NCBI GenBank assembly: GCA_013399695.1
Contig: VXAU01000197.1
Location: forward strand, 1,962,612-2,026,611
DNA: 64,000 bases
Direction of reading: 5' to 3'
Source: Formicarius rufipectus
Taxonomy: Eukaryota; Chordata; Aves; Passeriformes; Formicariidae
The position numbers were made by a program, and so were the translations under genes. Numbering within the stretch: the stretch's first letter is position 1; each line of letters starts with the position of its first letter. Of the stretch, positions 1 through 13,001 are shown one piece after another. Below the pieces are notes generated by a model, which saw nothing but the letters and a program-made list of their open reading frames with translations, was not told the origin of the DNA and made no database searches.

Positions 1-1655
1 ACATCTCCTGTGGCTTAAATCAAAGCACTCAAGTAAAAGTAATAATACGACTGTTAAAGGGAATGTTACAGAAGAAAATGCCTGTCACCTGACGCTAAAT
101 GGATATGACACCGAGCGCGTTTCAGGAGACGCTTCTAATGAGGAGGCACTGGGGAAGTGCAGCCCTGGCAGCTCCTGCCTGGCAGAAAGGCAGAATATTG
201 CTGATTTTGAATCTGGTTTGCATTTTGCTCAGGTGCACTCAAAAGGAGGAAGATGACCTGGCTCCTGGAAGTCTTTGTGTCAATGGTGGGTCTGAGATCC
301 GCTGGTGCATCTGATCACAGGGACCAAAACACTCTTTCTGCTTGGTGTTGGACACACGAGTGTCTCCCAGTCCTGTAAAACTTAGTTTAGTGACCAGGAG
401 AGACTATTACCTGAAGTTATGTCTGGATTATACAGCTCTCTTCTATTTCTCATTTATCTATATTTTTCTTTTTTTTTAAATCCAGCCTTTTAGTCTTCCT
501 TCCTTCCATACTGACATTGGATAAATGGAATGTGTGTTTCCTCTTTTTCCTTTGTAATGCCCTGAACACAATTGTTGTATTAAGTGAACCTTTTATGTCT
601 GTCAATACTGGAAGCAATAGAAGCCCTTGAACCCAGAACCTCTGTCACCCTTGTTAATTTTCAGAGAAATTTCTGTGAGCATTTTTAGTGTAACCATAGT
701 ACAGATTTTTCAACAAGTAGCTGAGCTGGTTGTACCCATCTGCTGTGTTTCACCCTGTGGAAGGATAAAATAAACCCCTTCTGCCTGTGAGAGGTCCAAG
801 CAAACTGGGAAAGCAGACAGGATTACCAGTAAGAGGAGCATCATGCTGGATAAAATCCTATCCTGTGAGAGGAGCAGGCAACAGGGGAAAATGCCTCAAA
901 GTGTTGCCTGTGTCTGATGTCTAGGTTAGGAGGGGATGGGGTCACTGCTGAGTGGTAGGTGCCCACTGGGTCTCATCAGCATGGAAACTTGACAAGTAGG
1001 AAGTGGTCTTGTGCTGAGAGTTTGTGTTTTTCCACAGGCATTTGTCAGGGTCTGCACAGTGTAGTAATTGTGTGGAGCACAGAACAGGAGTGGGAGAGAA
1101 TGGACACAGGAGGAGAGGTGATGCCCAGAGAATCATCTGGGCAACTCAGTTGGGGCTGTAGGTAAAGAGTGAAGGCAGGAATACAAGAAACATCTCTGCA
1201 TCTTTGGTGTAGGAGGAGGTGTGTGTTTTGCTTCTTTGACCCATGGGTGCATTTGGTTCTCCCAAAGACACTGGGCAGTAAGCACTGAGGTACTGGGGTA
1301 ACTTCTTCTTTCCCCAGTCTGCCTGATGGGTGCTCTGGGGACCCAACTGCCCCTCTTGCCCTGTTTGTAGTGCTGGTGGAAAGGTGCCAGCACACACCAG
1401 CTGCAGCCCTGGCCCTGCTGGAAGGGTGTCAAGGAGAGCTGTCTCAGAGCACATGGCCAGGGGCACAGCTGGCCCTGGGGACACGATGGCAGCTCCACTG
1501 GTGGATCCACAGCAGCTCCCTGGGGTCATGCCAACTGCACCAGTTCCCATTGGCAAGTGGGTTTGACCTTGAAGGGTTAATTCCTGGTTCTGGGGCAGAA
1601 GGCAGCAGTGCCATACACTGGCCAGCTCTTCCCATTTCTAGTGCTTAGTAATGCT
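1..1655. other. Non-coding interval, no gene seen
   Basis: No supportable gene. Bases 40-150 keep several CpGs in otherwise AT-rich sequence and could be a short conserved element, but this is weak. Around 460-510 there is a T-rich stretch with TTCC repeats. The part from 940 to 1650 is GC-richer and has overlapping open frames on both strands of up to 136 codons. They match no family I recognise and look like the product of low stop-codon density. Confidence 0.6.
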
Positions 1656-1660
1656 TTCCT

Positions 1661-1720
1661 CATAGAATCATAAAATCATTAAGGCTGGGATTAAAAGGCC
1701 ATAAACCATTTCAGGTGCTC
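1661..1720 (-). mobile_element. CR1 LINE 3'-end remnant
   Basis: The block opens with CATAGAATCATAAAATCATT and continues AAGGCTGGGATTAAAAGGCC. This is the reverse complement of an avian CR1 3' end: the ATTCTATG-like terminal repeat first, then the TTGGAA..GACC block. The element therefore lies on the minus strand with its 3' terminus at the left. It is short, 5'-truncated and strongly diverged, so old and inactive. Identification rests on remembered family signatures. Confidence 0.65.
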
Positions 1721-1735
1721 TTCTGTCAAGAATGT

Positions 1736-2230
1736 TTCTAATGTCTTTCTTTTATTTCCTTTTAATTTAATTTTACTGAGAAATGCACTTTTTTTTATTT
1801 TGCCCTTCATTTCTCTATTCCTTTATGATTAGGGGAAACCCCATGTGGTAAGTCTGAATGCTTCTACCATGGAAATATTTAGTACTAGCTCTGGCATATT
1901 TATGTTGGCTCCCTGATTAGACAATGTGCCAAGCTGTCCTTCGTGGCCTTAATTATTGCAACTTCAGGCCAGCATTGCCTGCTTACAACATAATCCCACG
2001 GCCTAGAGTGAACCCTGAAAATGCTTAATTAAATGACATTCCACAACAGATTAAGGAGTCAGAAGCCCAAGATAAAGAGAAAGGGAGACTGTGACCATAA
2101 GAGTGGCAGGTGCTCTTCCTATTTGAGTTAATGCTCCTGACATGGACTGTTTCATTTTGAGCACATTAAAAAACCAACATTAATTGGTAACAGTTTAGGG
2201 TTTGCGCTTGGCTTCTTCCATTTTTCAGTG
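1736..2230. other. AT-rich block, candidate conserved non-coding element
   Basis: Bases 1890-2110 read like a vertebrate conserved non-coding element: TTAATTA and TTAATTAAAT words, ATTAG, and isolated CpGs kept in AT-rich sequence. Bases 1740-1800 are T-rich low complexity. No open frame of interest is present. Conservation is inferred from composition only. Confidence 0.3.
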
Positions 2231-3420
2231 GACAGTGATTCAGAGAGATCCTGTCTTGGGCTGGAGTGTGAATGGTGCTGTGGACTCTGATTTCACATCA
2301 GCTGAGGATCTGCTCTGTGCTGGGGTGATTTGACTGTCTCTGTAATGGTGTGTGAACGATGGCTCGGTCAGGAAGCCCACTCATGTGAGCAGGCACTGCT
2401 GGCCCGGCTGCAGAACGTGGCTCACAGTTCCCATGGCACTGCACCAGCTTCCCCAACTCAGAGACTGGCAGTGCCAGGGAAGGGCTGCAGCACAGACACC
2501 CTCAATCAACTTTTACAGCTTTGGGCAGAGAATTGGTGCACTTTTGTTTTGAACACCTGACTTTGGCAAAGTCAGTGGATGCCTTTGCTGCTTTGTGGCT
2601 CTGAAATCCAGGGTGAATGTTGGGGTAAGACACCAAAAATCTGTTGCCTTTTAAAATTATTTTTTAAAATGGGAAAAACAGTACCTTTTCCCTGTGTAAA
2701 AACCAGTGTGCAGTTATTTGGAACAGAGGGGATCATACTGTGTTAGGGAGCCCTGCAGGAGCCCAAGCCCATGTCTAACCACAGAAGATCAGCACACAAA
2801 TGTAAATGCTGAGATAATGTCACAATGCACAGATTAGGGCTCAAATCTTCAGCAAATCTGTTCAGAGCAAGGAAATGACAGTGCATGGGGCACATGCAGC
2901 ACACTGAGCATGTGTTCAGAGGCCTGTTGGTAAAGGCAGTTATTGCTAATATTTTTATCATTTTATTCCTCAATTATTTGCTCCAACTACTCTCTTGTCT
3001 TGGCTGAATATACGGGCTGTGCAGAGGCTGACCTGTTGTTATTTCTTCTTTGCAAAGAGAAGTGGATTGTGGTTGAGTATTGTGATGTTTCCAGATGTTT
3101 GTTTAGTAGATTTTGTCCTTCTCCAGTCCTATAATATAATTTCAGCAATTAAACTACAGGAGGGAGGGAGTGAGTTAAATGTCCCTGCTAACAGAGGACC
3201 ATCAGGGGAAACAGAATGCAGAGGGTCTGAGTGAGGGTTGTTCCTGGTGGTGACTCTGGTCAAGGGGAGGTGAAGTAGTCCCAACCTAATCCCCAGTGGG
3301 CATGTGTTGCCCCCAGTGCAAAATATACCACATGCTTTGACACAGTTGGAAGCTTTGGGTGCATAGAGGCAGGGATTTTTTTATATTTGATAGCAGGAGC
3401 AAGGCAGATTATTTCTAAAC
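2231..3420. other. Non-coding interval, nothing distinct
   Basis: Average composition with no recognisable repeat family, exon or RNA gene. The open frames of 60-80 codons on both strands have no recognisable domain. Confidence 0.55.
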
Positions 3421-3427
3421 CACATCA

Positions 3428-3486
3428 GCTAAGCTGTGCAAGGAAGTGTAACACATCATTTCCCTATCTCTGAAATGGAGAAGATT
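3428..3486 (+). repeat. Possible MIR-like SINE core fragment
   Basis: The stretch CATTTCCCTATCTCTGAAATGG, split by substitutions, resembles the MIR 3' region that reads roughly TTTCCTCATCTGTAAAATGGG. The preceding AGCTGTGC.AAG words sit where the MIR core would be. It ends in a 15-base T run (3485-3499). It is very diverged and could be chance similarity. Confidence 0.3.
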
Positions 3487-3499
3487 TTTTTTTTTTTTT

Positions 3500-5089
3500 G
3501 CTGAGCAGGGCTATTCAAGTGATGAGTTTTTAGTATGAGGGAGGTCCTCAATTCCTCAATGCAGCTCAGAGGATATATGTCCTTAACCCCTTACTCTCAC
3601 TAGTCATGATGGGGTGCACGGCAGCAACCTGGAGCATTGTACCAGCATCAAACCAGCTCTAAGCCTGATCTTCTCTCCTCTGAAATACTTTTACAGAGCC
3701 ATCATCTGCCTGAATACTCCATAACTTTACTCAGCACAGTGCATTTACCAACATTAACATTTATCATCTTCTGACAGCTTTCCTATTTGCAAATGAAAAG
3801 TAAAAGGGCTTAAGAGAAGCAAGTAAAAATCTGACAGCAAAAACTTCTTTTTAGGTATTCCATGGAGGATGAACCAAGGGCAATAGTGTGGCATAAGAAT
3901 TTTTATTTACCTACAGGTATTCTATGCTTGGAGTCAACAAGTCTGCACTAATTCCTGTTCAGAGCTTTATAGGTGATAAAAAGCATTGCTTCTAATTTGT
4001 TATCTTTATTGAATTACTAGTGCTCTTCAAACTGAAAATTCATCTTTTTCCTGTCTGAAGACCCAGTTCTGCAGGTCTTAGAGCATCCTCAGGTTCTCCC
4101 ATGACACCTCCAAATAATCCAACAATGTGAAGCTCTTGGATGCTTTGCTCTCCATCTGGGTAGAAGGTAAGACAGAGTCAAAGCCTGGAGAATGTACTCA
4201 GCTTAGTCTTTGTGAGGTTTGTGTGTGTACAAACTGGGACTCCCCTCAGCTGCAGCAGAGCTTTGTAGGGGTGAAACCCCAGCCTGAGCAGAGCACCTTT
4301 GCCCAGAGCCCAGCTGAAGGAACTATAAAAGTCTTTAGATCCAGTCTTCAGCCTTGAAAGTACTCCTTTGAAGTCTCTGGGCCTTCACATGTCCTTCAGA
4401 CTTTCATTTAGTGAGCTTTTTTTTAAGGGTTCTTTTTTTTTTAAGATTTCAGGTTAGATTTCAACAAGCTGGGGATGTATCAAAGTATAAAATCCTTTGC
4501 TTGAGTCTTAATCAATCCAAACTGTTCTTAAGAAGGAAAAATAAAGTCTTTTAAAGCAGGCCAGGCACTTACAAGGCAGCAGATGTTTCTCTTTATTGTC
4601 AGAACAGCAATCTTTATTAAATACCAAAGAAAGCCCTGTAAATCCAGGAAGGCAGTTGAGTCTATGCTGAGGACACCTCTTCCTCGGGCCAAACAGTCTT
4701 TTCTGAGTAATTTGTTTTTCCTGCTGATCTTTCAAATGGTGTTTCCATGACATGAAAGCAAAAGGGAAAATGAATATTTAACTGTGAAAATAACCTGATA
4801 GTTTGAGCTTAAAAAGAGAACGTGGGAAGAAGAGAAAGAACTGAGATGATTCCTTTCACACCCAATGCTGACTTCTCCTCGGCACCTGGACTAATGTGGG
4901 ACCATTCCAGGGGACTCCTGGAGGTGTCCCAGATTGAGCAGTGAGCTGGTTTATGTGGTCATGATGTGGTTAATGGCCAGGCATATCTTCTCCCAAGAAC
5001 ATGTCTGATGGAAAGCAAACAGCACGTTCTTATTGCCTGGGAATTGCAGAGCGAGGTCTCAGTGGGATGGAGAGAGCTCTTTCAGGGCT
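3500..5089. other. Non-coding interval, nothing distinct
   Basis: No gene or clear repeat. There are short T runs near 4420-4443. Several ORFs under 85 codons have no recognisable content. Confidence 0.55.
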
Positions 5090-5310
5090 GTCTGGAGAGC
5101 ACTGGGCGTAATGAGTCTGGTAGTTTTCATTAGCATTGCTAATGGCATCTTCCACTTTTAAGAAATAACAACAAGGTTTTCATGAATTAATAAAAGGAAG
5201 ACCGTGATTGACTGAACAAAGGGTGTGCCAGTCTGTGCAGCTGGTTTGTTTTATCTAGGTAATGTCCATAGATACGGCGTTAATTTAATTCTCAGTTGAA
5301 ATACTCCAGA
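5090..5310. promoter_or_regulatory. Candidate conserved element with CATTAGC inverted repeat
   Basis: AT-rich block with dense homeodomain-type words (TAATGAG, ATTAGC, GCTAAT, TTAATTTAATT) and isolated CpGs (GGCGTAAT, ACGGCGTTAAT). At 5128-5144 it holds a perfect inverted repeat, CATTAGC-att-GCTAATG. This grammar is common in developmental enhancers. Element status is inferred without alignment. Confidence 0.35.
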
Positions 5311-8300
5311 GGAAATGTCAGATCAATAATGTAGAAAAGGGCAAAGATTTGCTAAGCCTGGCTGGCTTGTGTATGTTAACTACAGTGAGATAGATATGGA
5401 TAAATGCTGAACATTAAGGTGAGTAATCACAACTGTCTTGGGTGTCTGAAAAATTTTTCAGCATAAACACTGCACAAAACAAACATGTTTCAGGCAAGAA
5501 GCTGGGTGTTAAGGTAACAGGTTATTTCACGCACAGGTCTGCAGTTAGCATCCACAGATTTGCCTTTTTTCTGGAAGAGGCTAAAAACCCTCATTTCAAA
5601 CATTGTCCCATTCTCCCCAGTGGTGCTGAGAGTCTCTGTGCCTATTCCTACTCCAGGGTCCTGCACCAACACATCTCCAAGCCTGCACATGTGTTTACCA
5701 GTGCTAGCTCTTGTTTTTAAATCTTTATTTGTATCTGGATTTTACCTGGTTTGCCACCATGACAGATGGGTGGGTCCCACATTACTTGTGAGACTTTTCA
5801 CTGGAATGGATAGCAAAGGTGCTCCAGAAGCAAATCCTACATTTCCTTGTCAAGAAGCAATTCTATTATCAGCAACTGTGCTCAGCTGTGGTCATGCTTT
5901 CCTTGCAATGAAGACAAGAATAGACAACTTTCCTGGCCTTTGGGACTGAATCTCAACTATTTGACAGTTACACAGTAATTTTTCCATGCAGTCTTTGCTA
6001 AACCACTCAGAAACCTTGAGGATCTTTTTATTGAAATAACACTGTCTCTTTCAGTTCTGAGAGCGAGGGCTGTCCCAACACCAGTGTGTGTGTGTAGCCT
6101 ACGGGAACACTGTGATTTCAGAATTGCCAAAACAAACAACAGGTGCCTGTGTTATTTTGCAAGTAGGAGCTCCTCAGATATCAAACTTTGGCAGAGGAGA
6201 GCAACTTCCTTACCACACCGATCTTCTTACCCCAAAGGCCCCTGGGAACCTGGGTGGTGTATTTATACTAAAGGATGCTGAGTTGAAAAATATTTTGAAA
6301 TCACCTTTGATGAAGAAGTCTTTTAAAGTGCCTTCCCAGCTACTTGTTTGCTTCATTTCTGCTTTCAGAAACAGTATGGATCAGTATCAGGTTTAAGTAC
6401 AACTGAAGAAGGCACAGGGTGACTCAGAGAACCTGTAATAGGCTCTTTCCCAGAGGCTTGGCTTACCTTCTCAGGGAACTGAACATGGGTGTAGCTACAC
6501 TGAGGTCTGTACCAGTACAAACCTGTGGTTCAGAAACATGGTGGGATTGGAAAAAATGCTTCCACCAATGCAATGAACCCTCATCCAGGAACTGTGCGGG
6601 TTGCATGGATGTGCAAGCAGGGTTTGCCATGGGTGACTAATGGTAGGTGTGCTGCAATGGAGTGAGACTACAGAGCAGTTCCTCAGGTGGGGCTTCTCTG
6701 CTGATGGTACCAGCTGTTGACTTTTCTGGGGTGCTAGTAAAGGCCTTCCAAAGAGCCAGCCATGCCTCAGAAGCCACCCACCCAGTGTTTGCCACAGTGC
6801 TGGTTTCCTATACAAGGTGACAACGCATAGGATCTGTGGCCTGAGTGACAGGGAGCCCCTGCCTGGGCAGAGTAGCGCAGGAGATGTGTGTTGTTGCTGC
6901 TTCCCATGGTGTTATCTGGGGGTGCAGGGGCTTCGGAGAGAGCTGTGAGCAGCCCAGTGCCTCCATCCCCGGCTCAGCCGGCCTCTTACTGGGCTGCTCC
7001 CAGCTGCGTTTTAGAAGGGAGGAAAGAAAAGAGCTGACAGAGCTGGAACGGCTTTAAGGTGGAACTGAAACAATAGCTTGTGGCTGTCTGAATCAGTTCC
7101 CTTGTTCCATGAATTTGACTCAGAACTGAGTAGTTCAGAGCCTCAGAAAGAAAAGGCTTATTTCAATTTTAGTTCTACTAATGGGCAAAGGTCATGGCAG
7201 CTGGGAGGAGAGGGGAAATGAAAGGCATGGGCTTGGCTGTTTTCTCTGAACCAGCTTCACCCATTCCTGGTTACAATCTCAGCAGAATAATAGCTGATAC
7301 TGAGCAAAGCCAAGAAATGAAATTAACACATGCCAAATTACATTAGAGCCGTGTCAGGAGTCCTGCTGCCCGGCAGTGTGAGCACAGTGTCCTGCTGCAG
7401 ATGAGCAAGGACAGCAAAGGAAAGCTGAGGGCTCAGAGCACCCCGCTGTGCCACGTACCTGCATCTCCCTGCGCTGAGGCTGAGGCAGCTGCAGCTCTGC
7501 CCAAGGGGCTGGAGACATGCTCTGCTAACTGTGCACCCACAGCTCAGCCTTTTCTCAGCCTCCCACAATGTTTTCACATGCTGTAAATCCAAACTTAAAA
7601 CATGCCAGGAGGCTCAAGGCTGACGCTTGAACTTCTCTGGGGACTTGGCAAACTTTCAAGAGCAGATCCTGGCATACCAGGAGAGCTGGATCAGAGGAGC
7701 AGCCAGGACCCCTGGCAACACGGGCTTGCAGCAGCCACCAACCTCAGTGCCCAGGCTTCCCCCGTGACCGTGGCAAAGGGCTCCACCTGCCCTCAGTTGT
7801 CTCAGGACTCCAAGTCCCAGTTTTGGTCTCAGAAATGATACAGGTCTCTGCTCCCTCAAGGTTATCTGTAGCTTGTTCTCTGTCCATTCAGGAGTGAATG
7901 CTTTCATTTCCAGAGTGTCATTCCCTAGGCACTGCCCCTAAGGTTTCTAACAACAGTTTGTCTTGCAGACATAATAACCTGAGAATGGTGGGCAGGGAAA
8001 CCAAGAGCTCACTGCCCTTGTCACATGTCCAAGCAGGCCTCCTGGAGGTGCTGCACGTCCCTCCACACCTCTGCAGGGAATGCACAGAGCACGGGCTGAC
8101 ATACAGAACCAGGAATGGCACAGAAAGGATGTGGTTTATATACATTAGTAATAACAGTAAACCTTCTAAGGAAGAATTCTACCTGAAGAGGTTAGAACAG
8201 CTGATGGGATACAATAGCCATGGAAACATTCATCTTTTCCTCCTCAGCAGTAAGAGCATCACCTCACTGGATTCATGGCATGTCAAACCAGTTGTTAGCA

Positions 8301-9289
8301 GTGGGAGGTGTCCTTCAAAGTGTGAGATGAACCCCCAGAAAGCTGTGTAGTGCAGCCACAACCCCACACTGCTGGCACAGAGGTGGGCACAGTGCCACTC
8401 CACCCATGCCCATCTCCGCTGCCACCAGCACTGCAGAGCTTGTCTGGCAGGGTCATGTCTTGGTACTGCTTGGGTGTACGTACAGACAGCAAGAGCAAAC
8501 ACTGGCTGGAAACCTGGTTGACAGGAAGTCTCAGGCAGAGCTACAGAGGGGAGCAGGTGGTTGGTGCTTGGTATTGTGCAGGGAGATGCTGGCCATGACC
8601 TGAGCCCAGCTCTTGGCAAAGATGTGTTCTGCCTGGGCACCAGCTGAGCTGTGCTGTGTGCCATCCACCTCACCTTTTCTGAGCACTCCCATTGGGGCAC
8701 ACCTTACCCAGAGACACAGACACCCACCTGGGGGTGTCATGGGTCCTCTGACCCTTGTGCAACATCTTTCATGCTTTCTCTGCAGAAAAACAGCTTTTTG
8801 AGAGTCTTTTTCTTAAAAAAAAAAACCAAAAAACAACACAGGTTTTCCATACGCTCTCCCCTGTATGAAGCCTCAGGAGAATAACCCAACAACAACATTT
8901 CTCTAGCTCTGATCACCTGATCCAAGTTTATCACAGAGGGTAGAGGCTCATCCCTCAGGGCCCATGTGCCAAACTGCCTGTGCTCTGCTGGGATGGGAAC
9001 GTGGTGTCTGGCAGGAGCCCGGCAGGGCCGAGGAGGTGCTGGCAGGTGGCGAGGCAGGAGCTGGCAGTGGGGAGCCCAGGCCAGGCTCTCCTGACTGCTC
9101 CTCCATTTTCAGCTCCACGGGTACCAGCAGCAGGGTCTGGCCCCACAGCTCATCCCGTTGCTGTACCACCAGCTGGGAGCTGCTGAAAAGGTGCCAACAC
9201 ACCCACTCTGACACCTGTGGCTCTGGTGTAGAAGGCAGGTTTGCACAGAGACAGGAGATTAATACAAGTATTCCCATGATGTGGTTAAC
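5311..9289. other. Non-coding interval, nothing distinct
   Basis: About 4 kb without a supportable gene, RNA or repeat family. GC content rises between 7,350 and 9,250, where overlapping ORFs of up to about 194 codons appear on both strands. None has a recognisable domain, homopolymer-free coding signature or paired splice sites. An A-rich low-complexity tract lies at about 8816-8838. Confidence 0.55.
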
Positions 9290-9660
9290 GACATCATTTA
9301 CTTCAGAGGCTCTTGGGACGGTGCTGACACTCGCTTTAGCAGCTGAAGTGTTTAATGTGTTCTCCAAGGCACTCTCTAAACACAGATAGAGCTGAGCGAC
9401 ATGAATGTGTTTGCAGACTGTTTTAGGGTTAGCACACTGCAGAGCCACGCAATCAAATGATGGTGAGCCCCAGGAATGGCTCTTTGAGGGGATTATGATT
9501 CGGTGAGGGGTCGCGATTATTAAATACATCACAAATCTCCCTCTCTGTATTTTTCATACCTTTTTGTCAAAGTATTACTCATATAATTTTCCCTCTGAAA
9601 GTTATTACGGATGACTCACCTTCAGCTCGAGTGAGCAAACATGACCAAGTGTTTATTCTG
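9290..9660. promoter_or_regulatory. Candidate conserved non-coding element
   Basis: A change in texture from the GC-rich flank to AT-rich sequence that keeps CpGs: GATTATGATTCGG, GGTCGCGATTATTAAAT, TTACGGATGACTCACC. Two GATTAT words lie about 20 bp apart, and an AP-1-like TGACTCA follows. No coding frame continues across the block. Likely regulatory, but unverified. Confidence 0.35.
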
Positions 9661-12600
9661 TTCACAGCTGAGCAATTTTAAGCCCAGATCCTGACCTTAA
9701 GAATGTATCTGAGCAAGGCTGGTGGGTAAGACAGTACACCACTGGTCCCTGGAGCATCGTGACTCAGAGCCATATTTCTTATTAAAATGCTTCTGCTTTT
9801 AACTCGAGGCTGTCACATCTTGCTGACCAATGTCCACAGTGAATTTCTCATCCCACCCTGTGCAAGTGTCGGGCTGAGCTCCCAACAACTGCCTAAGTGC
9901 CTGCTGCTGCCAAGGGGAGATCAGCCTGGGGCTTTTGCTGCTGTGCCACCCAAGTGCTGGAGGAAAATGAGATGGGAAATGCTTATTTTCTTCCATAAGC
10001 TGTTAATATAAGTGAGGATGAATCCACTTGTTGCTTCAGGGGGTAAATAAAAATGAGCATCCCTGGGGCAAGGGGAGAATGGGGAGCAGGATCTTGGCTT
10101 CTTGCCATGGCTGCTGCCAGGGAGAGCAACTCTGGCTTTGCCAGCCCCCCATTCCTGCCCCAGCAGTTTGGATCAAGCTCTTCCTTTTTTTTCAATACTT
10201 GATCAGCAAATTCATTTTGCAGTGACAGCTAAGAGGGGCAGAGTGTGTGCTACTGGCCTGCCCATGAAAGCCCCTTTGTCACCTGCAGTTCATCTCAGTA
10301 GTTTTGCAGACTCTCAATGCTTTTGTCTTGAGTTTTGTTTTCAGTTTGGGTCTTGCCACCAATCCCACATGGTTTCCTGGCTGGCGGAATAATCTCTAAG
10401 TTTAGCAAACAGAAGGCTTGTAGAATGTCAAATGAGCAGGTGAGGGAAACCTCACAGCCTGCAAGAGGGAAGCGCCTGCACAGGAAAGACAAAAAAGGCA
10501 GTGCAAAGGCTGGTGTCACAAACCTTCTTCTGGGCAACTTGCAGAGAGGAGGGGACTTTGGCAGGGGACCAGGAACTCTGGGGTTTTTTATTGGTATTTA
10601 TTGCAGCAAGGAGAGATAAAGGGAGAGCGGCGACTGAGGTGTGCACTGGGCTGTGGACATCACAGCCCGTGTCACCCAGAGCTCTGAGAAGGGTGGCAGA
10701 GCCACTCAGAGACAACAATGTCACCTGTGCTGAAATGTGAAACTGGCTGGGAAGAGGTTTAGTCTTGGGAACTGCTGCCCTTAAAGCTTCTGAGACCTGG
10801 AAGTGAGGTTTAATTATTAGCTAATTGGCTGGGATGTATCTCATTTGACACAAATGAAGAGAGGAAGGATGGGAGACTGGTTGGTGGAAATGGAGCTGGT
10901 AAACTATTTAAGCTGTCATAAGAAGTTGTCATTCTGGTCTGTAGGAGGTAAAGGAATGGGCTTTCCAGCATGGTGATGCCTTGTCCAGGTGTGTGTCCAC
11001 AAGAAGTGGAGGGGGTCACCTGTAAGCTGTCACAGACCAGGCTTTCTTGCTCGTGGACAAGGCTTTGGAGATTGCCTGCCATTGTGCTTCATGGGCTAAT
11101 GCTCCCAGGAAGACAGGAGTAAGGTAATGTGTGTTACACTTTAGGTGGCTTTATAACCTGGGAAATTGCCTTTTGAGAGGGTCAGAGGGGGAAATAAAGC
11201 AGAGTAACTGTAATTCTCTGAGCCTTATACACTGTGACAAAGCTGCTGTGAGGAGACTGAAAATTTTTGTCGGAAAAATACGAGTAGCCTTAATCTCTCA
11301 TTGCCTTCATTTATGATGCATGGTTTAAAAACATCTTAGTGTTATCTTTGCATGATATAGGAAGCAACCGTGTAATACTGCCTCTTTGAAGATTGTATTA
11401 GAGCTCCCTATCTCTGCTCAAGTAGCTAAAAGGTCAAATCCTAGCTGATATCTCAGAGGAATTGTGGAAGAGCTGAACAGATGTTAAGTTGAGCTTGTGA
11501 TTCGGGATGTCCCTCTCCTGGCTGTGCCATAGATGCTCGTGATAGCAGCCAGCCAAATTAATTTGTCTGTGCTCTCCTCCTTGCTTGTGAAATTAGAATA
11601 ACAGCAGTTTGTTATCTTACAGATCCTGTGCAGATCAGCCCAGGAAAAGTTATGAGGAAGTTATGATGGCATCCATACCAGGGCATAGGGAGAGATAAGG
11701 GGCAAAGAAATCAATAGGATTGAGTTTAGGGTTGAAATGCAGCAGTTTGGAGTTCAACACTTTTAATGCTCTGGGGAAAACTGATCTAGTAGTTTCAGTG
11801 TTGCATCTTGTTGAGCAGAAATATTTCAGTCAGAGTGCTAAAATGTAATTAGCAGAACTATTCCAGTTGAACTGGCTTTGCCACTAGCTCCCAGAGCTGT
11901 GTTGTGTGCTCTGGACATGCTGCTGGGAAGGTGCAGAGCCCTGAAGCTCCTACTTACCTCCCTCTCCCCAAATCCGGCTGTGTCAGTCCTTGGCACTTGG
12001 TGTGAAATGTTGGCCTCATTTGCTAAGAGCTTTGGCCTATCCATGTCTGAGACAGGATTATTAATATGCTTTTACCTCCCAGGATGACTGAGGTTAATTG
12101 AGATTTGTGAGGTGCTGAGATCCTGCAGCAATGAGCATGGCAGAGAGTGGAGGCAGCAGAAGTGTTGGTGTTTGTTGGAGGACTTTTAAAAACAAATCTG
12201 GAAGTCATCAGAAAAGATATCTTCAAAATTAAAAAGAGTAATTCCTCTTTCCTTTTATAACTAGAAAATTGTAAAAGTAATTGGAGAAAAAAAATTTTTG
12301 TACCCTTAAAAAAAACACCAAAACCAAACCCAACTGCTTTTACTCTTATCTGATGGCAAAGCAGATCAAACAGAACACTTTCTGATAAGGGTCGTGTATT
12401 TGCCAATTGTTTAAACAAACACCTGCAAGCCTTACCTTCAATATTTGCCTTTAGAGGTGGCTGGGGACAGCAGTTGCCAGTGCCCAGGAGCCCTGCAAGC
12501 CTTGGAGAAGAGGCATGGAGCCTGGATGGAAATGGGAAATCCCCTGGGTATGCATCTACATGGAGTTAACTTCCTGGTAGTGATGTTAAAAACCCATGAA

Positions 12601-12941
12601 GTGGAGTATGTTGGGTTGGAGGAAACTGCCATTTTCCTAGAGGCTGGTGGAAAATGGGACACAAATTTAAAATACCACTGGGTGTTACCAGTGGAGCTTT
12701 GCAGGAAGATTCCTCCCCAGCAGGTGGGTGTCTCTCTAGCAGGGGTTATTCAGGATGGTCCCCTAGTGCTGCCCTGCTGCTTCTCCTAACCCTGAGGTCA
12801 GGAAAATGAATTCACCAGTGAATCTGACAGGGGCTTTCTACTATTGGAATGCTAATCCTGAAAGTCACCTGAAGTGGGCCAGTGGGTCTGTCTGCTTGGG
12901 AGCAGCACCTTCACTGTGACTTTTTGATTTGCTTGCTTGAC
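9661..12941. other. Non-coding interval with one homeodomain palindrome
   Basis: No gene seen. The 10-bp palindrome ATTAGCTAAT is at 10816-10825. A CTCF-core-like word, CCAGCAGGTGG, is at 12717-12727, but a single motif match is weak evidence. A-rich and T-rich short tracts occur at 12283-12330. A 114-codon open frame at 12445-12789 (plus) resembles no known protein and is not called a gene. Confidence 0.5.
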
Positions 12942-13001
12942 TTTTTTTTGTTTGTTTTGTTTTGTGGGGGGTTTTTTGTTTGTTTGTTTGTTTGTTTTTT
13001 T
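12942..13001. repeat. T/G low-complexity tract (TTTG/TTTTG)n
   Basis: T8 followed by TTTG and TTTTG units, a G6 interruption, then five consecutive GTTT units and T7. It looks like a simple-sequence tract, possibly grown from a retroposon tail. No element body was recognised next to it. Confidence 0.85.

Noticed and set aside
8948..9532. 194-codon minus-strand open frame, the longest outside the TG array
   Set aside because: No recognisable domain, overlaps other frames on both strands, and no splice or promoter context. Expected in GC-rich non-coding DNA.
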